A stretch of 5,724 bases of DNA from JAWKSY01 sp041402125 (GTDB lineage: Bacteria; Planctomycetota; GCA-002687715; DRQF01), in assembly GCA_041402125.1 (NCBI GenBank), contig JAWKSY010000038.1, positions 1-5,724 on the forward strand, read 5' to 3'. Made by a program: the position numbers and the translations under genes. Position 1 is the stretch's first letter. Each line of letters starts with the position of its first letter. Below, one piece after another: positions 1 through 5,724 of the stretch. The notes under the pieces are model-generated. The model was not told where the DNA came from. It saw only the letters and a list, made by a program, of their open reading frames with translations, and searched no databases.

Positions 1-107
1 TTCTGGGGCGCGCCAGCCCCTTCGAGCTCGACCGCTGGGACGCCTCGCGGCGACTCCGGGGGATGCTGCACCTTCTTCTCGGTTCGCCGGAGTACCAGCT
101 CAAATGA
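1..107 (+). CDS. DUF1800 family protein, C-terminal end only (partial)
   Basis: Reading back from the TGA at 105-107 gives an open frame to the window edge whose last residues are GMLHLLLGSPEYQLK. This resembles the usual C-terminus of DUF1800 proteins, in which a short helix with an 'HLLLxSPEFQ'-type ending closes the domain. Only about 34 residues are visible, so the identification rests on this tail and on the neighbour: DUF1800 genes very often sit directly upstream of a DUF1501 gene, as here. The stop overlaps the next gene's start as ATGA (104-107), which suggests translational coupling in one operon. The biochemical function of DUF1800 is not established; co-occurrence with exported DUF1501 suggests an envelope or extracellular role, which is inference. 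Confidence 0.75.
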   Translation, partial: LGRASPFELDRWDASRRLRGMLHLLLGSPEYQLK

Positions 108-1375
108 GTGATCCGCGCCCCGACCGCGACGGCTCCTCGCGCCGCGACTTCCTCCAGCGCAGCGCCGCGCTGGGCCTCTCCGCCCTGCTCGGCCGCGAGG
201 CGCTGACGCCGCTCCTCGCGGATCGTCCGCGCGGCCCGGAGACGGTGCTCGTCCTCGTCCAGCTCTCGGGAGGCAACGACGGCCTCTCGATGGTCGTGCC
301 TCACGCCGATCCCGTCTACCACGCCCGTCGCACGAGCACGCGCCACGAGGCGAACGCCGTGCTCCGCCTCGACGGGAGCCTGGGCTTCAACCCCGCTCTC
401 GCCGAACTGCACCGCCACTTCGGCGCGGGAGCGCTCGCCGTCGTCCCGGGCTGCGGCTACCCCCGCCCGAACCGCTCCCACTTCGAGTCGATGGACATCT
501 GGCACGCGGCCGACGAGCGCGGGGCCGCGGTCGGACGCGGCTGGCTCGGCCGGTGGGCCGACGCGACGCTGCCCGACCCGGCCGATCCCAACGCGATGGT
601 GGCGGTCGGCAAGGCGGTCCCGCTCGCGCTCCGCGCCGATCGCGCGAAGGCCGTCGCCTTCCGGAACCCGCTCGCCTACCGCGTCGCCGCGCGCGAGGAA
701 CAGCGCGACCCCCTCCGCCGGGTCAGCGAGGCCGAGATCGAGGCGGAACGCCCCGTCGGCGAGAGCGACCTCGACTTCCTGCGGCGCGTCGCCCGCCGCG
801 CGCGCGAGTCGTCCTTCCGCATCCGCCGCGCCGTCGAGGGCTACCGACCGAAGGTGAACTACGGACCGGGCGGACGCCTCGGCGTCGACCTCCGCCTCGC
901 GGCCTCGCTCATCGCCGCGCGCCTCGGCACGCGGGTCATCCACTGCACGCTCGGCGGCTTCGACACGCACGTGAACCAGCGACCGACGCACGACGCCCGG
1001 ATGCGCGAGCTCTCGCGAGCGCTCGACGCCTTCCAGCGCGACCTCGCCGCCGGCGGCCACGCGGACCGCGTCGTCACCCTCGTCTTCAGCGAGTTCGGCC
1101 GCCGGGTCGCGGAGAACGGTTCCCAGGGCACCGACCACGGCACCGCCGGCCCCGTGCTCCTCCTCGGCGAACCCCTGCGGGGCGGGCTCTACGGTTCCCA
1201 GCCGAGCCTGACCGACCTCGACGCGCGCGGCGACATGAAGATGACGACCGACTTCCGCGCGATCTACGCGAGCCTCGTCGAGCGCTGGCTCGGCGGCTCC
1301 GCGAAGACCGTCCTCGGCCCCGATCGCCGTCCCCTCGCCGACCTCCTCCCCGAGCGTCCCGCCGTCGACGGGTGA
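104..1375 (+). CDS. DUF1501 family protein, Tat-exported
   Basis: A complete 423-residue DUF1501 protein. The N-terminus carries a twin-arginine signal (SSRRDFLQ at residues 11-18) followed by a short hydrophobic stretch (about 20-39), so export in folded form by Tat is expected. Family hallmarks follow in order: VQLSGGNDGLSMVVP (52-66), the GCGYPRPNRSHFES block (116-129), LGGFDTH plus NQ (283-292), FSEFGRRVAENGSQGTDHG (328-346) and the closing GDMKMTTDFRAIYASLVERWLG block (376-397). The conserved Asp/His/Ser positions fit the alkaline-phosphatase-like fold to which, as I recall, the family has been assigned, but no substrate is known. The ATG at 104 overlaps the upstream stop; a weak GGAG lies at 89-92. 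An inverted repeat begins 2 bp after the stop. Identification as DUF1501 is secure; activity is unknown. Confidence 0.93.
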   Translation: MSDPRPDRDGSSRRDFLQRSAALGLSALLGREALTPLLADRPRGPETVLVLVQLSGGNDGLSMVVPHADPVYHARRTSTRHEANAVLRLDGSLGFNPALAELHRHFGAGALAVVPGCGYPRPNRSHFESMDIWHAADERGAAVGRGWLGRWADATLPDPADPNAMVAVGKAVPLALRADRAKAVAFRNPLAYRVAAREEQRDPLRRVSEAEIEAERPVGESDLDFLRRVARRARESSFRIRRAVEGYRPKVNYGPGGRLGVDLRLAASLIAARLGTRVIHCTLGGFDTHVNQRPTHDARMRELSRALDAFQRDLAAGGHADRVVTLVFSEFGRRVAENGSQGTDHGTAGPVLLLGEPLRGGLYGSQPSLTDLDARGDMKMTTDFRAIYASLVERWLGGSAKTVLGPDRRPLADLLPERPAVDG

Positions 1376-1376
1376 G

Positions 1377-1487
1377 AATGCTCGTACGGTGCCAGTCACC
1401 CGATGTGCATTTCCGTTCCACGGCGTACGCAAGCGCAACCGACTCGCCCGGAAATGCACATCGGGTGACTGGCACCGTACGAGCATT
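1377..1487. repeat. REPIN-like inverted repeat, copy 1 (39-bp perfect arms)
   Basis: The left arm 1377-1415 and right arm 1449-1487 are exact reverse complements, separated by a 33-nt loop. Each arm contains the core GGTGCCAGTCACC (1388-1400; reverse complement at 1464-1476), itself a small hairpin of GGTG/CACC around five bases. The right half is also flanked by GGAAATGC (1450-1457) and GCATTTCC (1483-1490), so it is a REP-like imperfect palindrome. Two such halves in inverted orientation match the layout of REPINs/BIMEs mobilised by IS200-like RAYT transposases. No such transposase is in the window, so the class is inferred from structure. It starts 2 bp after the DUF1501 stop and could stabilise or end that transcript, but it lacks a long T-tract. 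Short ORFs across it are by-products of the repeat. Confidence 0.85.
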
Positions 1488-1528
1488 TCCGCTCGCCGGG
1501 TGAGTCGCGCGATCTCCCCGCGAGCCGG

Positions 1529-1534
1529 TATGAT
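1529..1534 (+). promoter_or_regulatory. Candidate -10 box for leaderless FG-GAP gene
   Basis: TATGAT lies six bases before the ATG at 1541, in a region that is otherwise nearly all G and C. That spacing would put the transcription start at or next to the A of ATG. No Shine-Dalgarno-like sequence is present between the preceding repeat and the start codon, which fits leaderless initiation. I see no good -35 hexamer about 17 bp upstream, so the promoter would be of the -10-only type. The call is inference from one hexamer and its position. Confidence 0.4.
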
Positions 1535-1540
1535 GCCGCG

Positions 1541-3112
1541 ATGCCGTGCCGCCTCCTCCTTCCCGCTCTCCTGATCCTCGCCGCCGTCGGCGCCGGGCAG
1601 AGCTTCCATCGCGGGATCGACTGGGCGGCCCCGCCTTCCGCGACCTACGGCTACGGCTCGCTCGTCACGGTCATCGGCGACGCGGATCTCGACGGGAAGG
1701 ACGACGTCGTCGTCTCGGACCCGCAGTGGGGGCAGTTCGCGGGACGGCTCTACGTCCACCATTCCTCGGCGGCCTTCCCGCTCGTGATCAACGGTCCCGT
1801 GGCCCTGTCCTCCGAGAGCTTCGGAACGGCGGTGGCGCGCACCGGAGATCTGAACGGCGACGGTGTGTTCGACTTCGTGGTCGGGCACCCGCTCCTCGGC
1901 AACGGGGTGGTCTTCGCCTACTCGGGAGCGGACGCGTCGCTCCTGCTGACGGTCTTCGCGCCGCCGGGCGTGTCCTGGTTCGGTCAGTCGCTCGACGGCT
2001 TCTCGGATCTCGACGGCGACGGGGTCGACGACATCCTGGTCGGCGCCCCCAGCCTGCCCAACGGACCGGGGCTCACCTTCCTCGTCTCGGGTGCGACGGG
2101 CGCGGTCCTCTGGATCTCGCACTCACCGCTCGAGGTCACGCTGCCGACGCCCACGAACACGAACTGGTACGGGGGCAACGTCTCGCGCCTCGGAGGCGAC
2201 GTCGACGGCGATCTCTTCGAGGATCTCGTCGTCACCGACCAGCTCGCCGGACACGTGATCGTCTCCGGCGGCACCGGCGTCGCCCTCACGTACACGCCCG
2301 GTCCCATCCCGCCGGTGGGCGCGCGGCGCATCGTCCCGGCCGGGATCGACGTCGACGGCGACGGGATCGGCGACTACCTCAGCGCCGGTCCCGCCGGCGG
2401 CGACGCCGAGGTCCGATCCGGCGCGGACGGCAGCTCGCTCCGGATCCACTCCGTGACCGGCGGCGGCTTCGGATCCGCGGCCGCGCGCACCGGCGATCTC
2501 GACGGGGACGGCATCGGCGACTACGCCTTCGCGGGACTCACCTGGTCGGGAAGCGCCGGATTCCGGGCCTACTCGGGCGCGACGGGCGCCGAGATCTGGG
2601 CCGTCGTCTCCGAGCCCGGAGAGACGGGAGCGGCGGTCTCGCTCGACGGTCCGGCCGACGCCGAGGGAGACGCCTACCCCGATCTCGTCGTCGGCGCGCC
2701 GAGCTTCGTCGGCACGCAGGTCGCGCGGAGCTACGCCTTCGCCCGGCACGCGAAGTACGGTCTCGGCAACGGTCCCCTCACGATCGACTTCGTCCGCTTC
2801 GCGCCGCTCACGGGGAACGTGGTCGTCGCCAACGCGACGCCGCAGGCGGCCGGCCTGGTCGCGGTGAGCCTCCTCCCCGCCCAGACCCTCTTCCCCGCCC
2901 CTTCGGTCCCGATCCTGGTCGACGTCCAGCCGGCCTCGCTCGTCCTGCTGGAGGGCTTCCCCTATCCGCTCAGCGGGACGCTCAGCTTCAGCGTCGCCCT
3001 CGACGACCCCTACGTCGTCGGGATCCCGCTCTTCTTCCAGGCCTTCGACCTCGCCGGCTGGCCGGCGACCGCGCGCTCGTCGAACGGACTGCTCCTGCTC
3101 TTCGCGCCCTGA
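1541..3112 (+). CDS. Secreted FG-GAP repeat (integrin alpha-like beta-propeller) protein
   Basis: A 523-residue protein beginning with a Sec signal peptide (RLLLPALLILAAVGAG, about 4-19). Seven Asp-rich calcium-loop motifs of the FG-GAP type follow: DADLDGKDD (47-55), DLNGDGVFD (103-111), DLDGDGVDD (156-164), DVDGDLFED (220-228), DVDGDGIGD (270-278), DLDGDGIGD (319-327) and the weaker DAEGDAYPD (373-381). They are spaced about 50-65 residues apart, and several are followed by VVG or VGAP. Seven units suit a closed seven-bladed propeller. Residues about 405-523 form a separate Ser/Gly/hydrophobic beta-rich domain ending SSNGLLLLFAP, resembling the C-terminal domain of many large-genome planctomycete secreted proteins (recalled, not searched). 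A role in surface adhesion or binding is likely; no catalytic motif is seen. The ATG at 1541 is chosen because the signal peptide begins there; no ribosome binding site precedes it. It is flanked on both sides by related inverted repeats. Confidence 0.88.
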   Translation: MPCRLLLPALLILAAVGAGQSFHRGIDWAAPPSATYGYGSLVTVIGDADLDGKDDVVVSDPQWGQFAGRLYVHHSSAAFPLVINGPVALSSESFGTAVARTGDLNGDGVFDFVVGHPLLGNGVVFAYSGADASLLLTVFAPPGVSWFGQSLDGFSDLDGDGVDDILVGAPSLPNGPGLTFLVSGATGAVLWISHSPLEVTLPTPTNTNWYGGNVSRLGGDVDGDLFEDLVVTDQLAGHVIVSGGTGVALTYTPGPIPPVGARRIVPAGIDVDGDGIGDYLSAGPAGGDAEVRSGADGSSLRIHSVTGGGFGSAAARTGDLDGDGIGDYAFAGLTWSGSAGFRAYSGATGAEIWAVVSEPGETGAAVSLDGPADAEGDAYPDLVVGAPSFVGTQVARSYAFARHAKYGLGNGPLTIDFVRFAPLTGNVVVANATPQAAGLVAVSLLPAQTLFPAPSVPILVDVQPASLVLLEGFPYPLSGTLSFSVALDDPYVVGIPLFFQAFDLAGWPATARSSNGLLLLFAP

Positions 3113-3119
3113 TCCGACA

Positions 3120-3233
3120 GAAATGCTAGTACGGTGCCAGTCACCGGATGAGCATCCCTTCGGTTGCAGCTTCGACGTCGAGACGGACGATCGCGGGATG
3201 CTCATCCGGTGACTGGCACCGTACTAGCATTTC
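3120..3233. repeat. REPIN-like inverted repeat, copy 2 (39-bp perfect arms)
   Basis: The arms 3120-3158 and 3195-3233 are exact reverse complements around a 36-nt loop. The core GGTGCCAGTCACC (3133-3145) and its reverse complement (3208-3220) are identical to copy 1, and the outer end GCATTTCCG is also shared, so this is the same family. Within the right half, ATGCT (3198-3202) pairs with AGCAT (3226-3230) and CGGTG (3207-3211) with CACCG (3217-3221), giving a nested REP-like hairpin. The element lies 7 bp after the FG-GAP stop and 61 bp from the end of the convergent minus-strand gene, a good position for a bidirectional transcript-end structure. There is no T-run of the kind expected for a classical intrinsic terminator. 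Mobility by a RAYT elsewhere in the genome is inference. Confidence 0.85.
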
Positions 3234-3294
3234 CGGGCGATGCGGATCCGCGTGCGAGGGCCGTACCGTCATCCGGCCCGGCGATCGATGAGCG

Positions 3295-4256
3295 TCAGAG
3301 GAGAGCGCGCGCGAGGGCCAGCATCTCCGCCGCGTGGACGCGCGCCGCCGAGGTCTCGACCTCCTTCTCGAGCTTCGCCACGAGTCCCGCGCTGCTCTTG
3401 CCGCGCGCGAGCGACGCGGCGAGCTTCTCGAGCTTCTCGTCGGCGGCGACGGCCGCCTTCGCGTCCTTCGCCTCGAGCTCGTCGATCCGCGCCTGCAGCG
3501 GCTCGCGCATGGACTCGCGCCAGCCGGCGCTCTCGATCGCGTCATCGAGCGAACGACGCGCGCGGGCGAACTCACCGGCCGAGATCAGGCGACCGATCAT
3601 GTCCGCGCGGCGCTTCACGAGCCCCTGGATCTCGTCCCGCAGGGGCTGGTCGTCGACCGCCCCGATCGCGTCCCAGGCCTCGCCGATCCGGCCCTTGACG
3701 TGGGCGGCCTGCCGCACGCGCCGTTGGAGGTCGTTCTCGCCCCAGCCGCGCTTCCGCGCCGCGAGCGCCTTCTTCACCGCGCCGGGGATCTGCGAGCCCT
3801 TCGTCTTGTAGGGGCCGGAGAGGGCGAGCCGCCCCTCGGCGTCGACGACGAAGAAGAAGGGCGGGTCTCCCTCGAAGGCGATGGGGACCGACGCGTTCGC
3901 GGCGACGAGCGCGGCGTGGTCCTTGAAGGTGCGACGGAGGTAGGCGCACTCCTCCGTCCCGGCCGCGTCCTTCCAGTCGCTCGTCGCCATGAGGATCACG
4001 GCGAGTCCCTTGTCGGCGTGCTTCTCGGCGAGCTTCACCGCCGACTCTGCCGCCGCCATGCCGGAGGAAGACGTCCTGGTACCAGCACGCGAGCACGACG
4101 CGACCGCGGAAGTCCGAAAGCCGCGTCTCGCCGTCGGCGCCGGCGATCCGGCCGAACTCGATCTCGCCGAGGATCTCCCTCCGCGAAGTTCTGGGCCGCG
4201 GAGGGACTCGCGAGGACCGCGGCGAGGATCGCCGCGAGGGGAATCATGCGCAGCAT
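3295..4256 (-). pseudogene. Thioredoxin-fold secreted protein, disrupted by two frameshifts
   Basis: The start is the ATG at 4256-4254, preceded by a good AAGGAG site and encoding a clear Sec signal peptide (MLRMIPLAAILAAVLASPSAAQ). That frame soon becomes Arg-rich nonsense and stops near 4035. Coding continues one base over from about 4177 to 4073 (35 codons, 33 ending in G or C) as EILGEIEFGRIAG then LSDFRGRVVLACWYQD. It shifts one base again at about 4072 to SSSGMAAAESAVKLAEK and runs to the TGA at 3295. Joined, the product is about 319 residues. It has a TlpA/AhpC-like thioredoxin fold (GRVVLACWYQ strand, KGLAVILMATSDW, and DPPFFFVVDAEGRLAL with the cis-Pro type loop), then about 150 residues of charged helices, probably coiled coil. 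No CXXC is present: a lone Cys is in LACWYQD and another in EECAYL, so classical disulfide exchange is doubtful. Either a decayed gene or sequencing indels; the intact C-terminal part favours recent change or error. Confidence 0.72.
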
Positions 4257-4262
4257 GGGGAG

Positions 4263-4268
4263 CTCCTT
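4263..4268 (-). promoter_or_regulatory. Shine-Dalgarno site for the thioredoxin-like gene
   Basis: On the minus strand AAGGAG is followed by six bases and then the ATG at 4256. It fixes the signal-peptide start rather than the ATG at 4278, which lies upstream of this site and opens a frame without a signal peptide. Confidence 0.65.
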
Positions 4269-4415
4269 CTCCGGTCACCTCGTCGAGGTTCGCAAGGAGC
4301 GTGCCGAAGGGAGAGCGCGGGGCGGAGGAGCCGTGATCGGACGCTCCGAGGCGGTTTGCGGCCCGGATCGGGGCCGAGGAGCGGCACCGGAGCCGCCGGC
4401 GGGGCCCGGGGCGAC

Positions 4416-5504
4416 TTACACCGTGCGCGAGCGCTCGGTCGGTCGCCAGCCGCGGTCGCGGAGCCCGCGGGCGATGCGCTTCGGCAACGAGGGGCCCTCG
4501 TAGACGAAGCCCGTGTAGACCTCGACGAGCGAGGCTCCCGCCTCCAGCATCGCGAGGGACTGGTCGACGCCCGAGATCCCGCCGACGCCGATGATCGGCA
4601 CGCGGCCCTCGGTCGCCGCCGCGAACTCGCGGACGCGCGCCAGCGCGATGGCGTGGAGAGGCGCGCCCGAGAGGCCGCCCCGCTCGCCGAGGACCTCGGC
4701 CGGAGCGGCGAGCCCCGCCGGACGCTGCGTGGTCGTGTTCGTGAGGACGAGGCCGTCGAGTTCGCCCTTCCCGGCCGCCTCCACGATCGCGGCGGACTCC
4801 TCGTCGTCGACGTCGGGAGAAACCTTGAGGATCAGGGGACGGAAGCGGCCGTCACCGGCGGCGACGCCGCGGTCTCGCGCCTCGCGCAGCCGTCCGAGCA
4901 GCTCGAACATCGCCTCGCGCCGGCCGAAGGCCTTGAGGTTCGGGGAGGCCGGGCAGCTCACGTTGACCGTGAAGCCGTCCACGACCGGCAGGATCCGCTC
5001 GAGGGTGGTGACGAAGTCCGCCGCCATGTCGGAGATGGAGCCCTCGAGATCGGCCGTCTTCACGATGTTCGCGAAGAGGGGTCGGGGGCGGGGGCCGCCG
5101 CGCGCGAGACGCGCCGCGATCGCCTCGACCCCGTCGTTCGGGAGCCCCATCCGGTTGATGAGGCCCCGGTCGCCCGGCAGGCGGAAGATCCGCGGTCGAG
5201 GGTTACCCGGGCGCGGCACCGAGCTCACCGCCCCGACCTCGACGAAGGCGAATCCCATGCGCATCAGGGCCGGGACGGCGACGGCGTTCTTGTCGAAGCC
5301 GGCCGCGAGCCCGACGGGGTGGGGGAAGCGCAGCCCCCAGATCTCCTGCTCGAGTTCGGGCGCCCGGACGTCCAGGGCCGCCCCGAGGAGCCCCCGGACC
5401 GGCGGCAGCGCCGAGGCCAGCCGCAGCGAGCCCACCGCCAGGTGGTGGACGCTCTCCGGGTCGAAGGAGAAGAGGATCGGTCGGAGCAGGGCGCGGTAGA
5501 GCAT
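4416..5504 (-). CDS. pyrD: Dihydroorotate dehydrogenase, class 2 (quinone-dependent) type
   Basis: Oxidises dihydroorotate to orotate in pyrimidine synthesis with FMN, passing electrons to membrane quinone (EC 1.3.5.2). The 362-residue length and N-terminal helices (MLYRALLRPILFSFDPESVHH, 1-21) are typical of membrane-associated class 2 enzymes. Motifs in order: GLAAGFDKNA (65-74), GAVSSVPRPGNPRPRIFRL (91-109), LINRMGLPNDG (115-125), FANIVKT (144-150), VNVSCPASPNLKAF (180-193), LILKVSPD (224-231), LTNTTTQRP (254-262), GGLSGAPL (276-283), IIGVGGI (304-310) and EVYTGFVYEGP (328-338). The position of the class 2 catalytic Ser holds Cys184 in an ungapped alignment, and the usual Asn two residues on is Ala186. 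I chose the ATG at 5504 because family homology begins there; an in-frame ATG at 5627 would add 41 residues unlike PyrD. No strong ribosome binding site is seen. No other pyr genes are nearby; the next gene downstream on this strand is the thioredoxin-like one, 159 bp away. Confidence 0.95.
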   Translation of the reverse strand: MLYRALLRPILFSFDPESVHHLAVGSLRLASALPPVRGLLGAALDVRAPELEQEIWGLRFPHPVGLAAGFDKNAVAVPALMRMGFAFVEVGAVSSVPRPGNPRPRIFRLPGDRGLINRMGLPNDGVEAIAARLARGGPRPRPLFANIVKTADLEGSISDMAADFVTTLERILPVVDGFTVNVSCPASPNLKAFGRREAMFELLGRLREARDRGVAAGDGRFRPLILKVSPDVDDEESAAIVEAAGKGELDGLVLTNTTTQRPAGLAAPAEVLGERGGLSGAPLHAIALARVREFAAATEGRVPIIGVGGISGVDQSLAMLEAGASLVEVYTGFVYEGPSLPKRIARGLRDRGWRPTERSRTV

Positions 5505-5625
5505 GGTCGCCCATGATCCCACGCCGCCGCCACCCGCCCAAGTCGCCCGCGGCCGGGACAATCCGACCCGGGAGGGCAAGATCCTCTCCCGTCCGTCCGA
5601 TGGGGACCGGGGGGACTGCATCTTC

Positions 5626-5724
5626 ATGCCGAACGCGACCCAGGACCGCCGCGAGAGTGCCCGCCCGGGCCTCAGCTCCTCGACGCTGCGAGCGAATCTC
5701 GCCGCGCTCCGGGGTGTGGACGCC
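5626..5724 (+). CDS. Probable start of an unidentified gene (partial, runs off window)
   Basis: An ATG at 5626 opens a frame that stays open to the window end, 33 codons: MPNATQDRRESARPGLSSST followed by LRANLAALRGVDA. Third positions are G or C in 29 of 33 codons, higher than in the +1 frame of the same strand, as expected for a real gene here. A G-rich stretch (5609-5614) lies 11 bases before the ATG and could act as a loose ribosome binding site. It would be transcribed divergently from pyrD, with 121 bp between the two starts. The LRANLAALR segment is the kind of helix seen near the start of several families (for example alanine racemase-like or DUF115 proteins), but 33 residues are too few to choose. 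Confidence 0.4.
   Translation, partial: MPNATQDRRESARPGLSSSTLRANLAALRGVDA

Noticed and set aside
1377..1487. Small ORFs reading 'LVRCQSPD' through both inverted repeats
   Set aside because: The peptide is simply the translation of the shared repeat core and appears in both copies and both strands; no independent evidence of coding.
553..1503. Long plus-strand frame overlapping the DUF1501 gene
   Set aside because: Arg/Pro-rich product typical of an off-frame reading of GC-rich DNA; the DUF1501 frame has clear family motifs throughout.
1546..3129. Alternative plus-strand frame across the FG-GAP gene
   Set aside because: Extreme Arg content and no recognisable motif; it shadows the frame that has a signal peptide and seven calcium-loop repeats.
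2123..3205. Minus-strand frame of 360 codons across the FG-GAP gene
   Set aside because: Low-complexity Glu/Gly/Arg/Val antisense shadow, starting inside the second inverted repeat.
4277..4289. 13-bp palindrome ACCTCGTCGAGGT upstream of the thioredoxin-like gene as an operator
   Set aside because: Six-base arms around one base are expected by chance in sequence this GC-rich, and no regulator or second copy supports it.
4359..4376. CGGCCC/GGGCCG hairpin as a terminator after pyrD
   Set aside because: Short stem in GC-rich DNA with no following T-tract on the relevant strand.
3334..4503. Plus-strand frame of 389 codons opposite the thioredoxin-like gene
   Set aside because: Antisense shadow with no domain; the minus strand has a signal peptide, ribosome binding site and thioredoxin-fold segments.
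4356..5516. Plus-strand frame of 386 codons opposite pyrD
   Set aside because: Antisense shadow of an unambiguous PyrD; composition is Arg/Glu/Asp/Gly-rich without motifs.

Overview
The window is very GC-rich, with coding third positions almost all G or C. It carries a gene repertoire that most resembles a Planctomycetota bacterium: a DUF1800/DUF1501 tandem pair, a secreted FG-GAP propeller protein with a planctomycete-style C-terminal domain, and a thioredoxin-fold lipoprotein-like or secreted protein. The taxonomic assignment is inference from gene content and base composition; there is no rRNA or marker phylogeny here.

Layout. Positions 1-107 are the last residues of a DUF1800 protein, which overlaps the start of a complete Tat-exported DUF1501 protein (104-1375). 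Two bases after that stop sits a 111-bp near-perfect inverted repeat (1377-1487). A secreted FG-GAP protein with seven Ca-binding-type repeats follows (1541-3112), apparently with a leaderless promoter. Seven bases after its stop sits a second inverted repeat of the same family (3120-3233). The rest is mainly on the minus strand: a thioredoxin-like secreted protein gene broken by two frameshifts (3295-4256), a 159-bp gap, and pyrD for a class 2-type dihydroorotate dehydrogenase (4416-5504). The first codons of a probable divergent plus-strand gene (5626 onward) run off the window.

Functional picture. The left half is envelope/secretome-related (a DUF1800/DUF1501 pair plus an exported propeller protein), while pyrD is core pyrimidine biosynthesis with no other pyr genes nearby. 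The most notable non-genic signal is the pair of REPIN-like inverted repeats. Their 39-bp arms are perfectly complementary within each copy. Between copies they differ at five aligned positions, every one compensated in the opposite arm, while the loops are unrelated. The most notable protein-level oddities are a Cys at the place of the usual class 2 catalytic Ser in PyrD, and two same-direction frameshifts in the thioredoxin-like gene. I found no clear complete novel system; no transposase, CRISPR array, tRNA or rRNA is visible.
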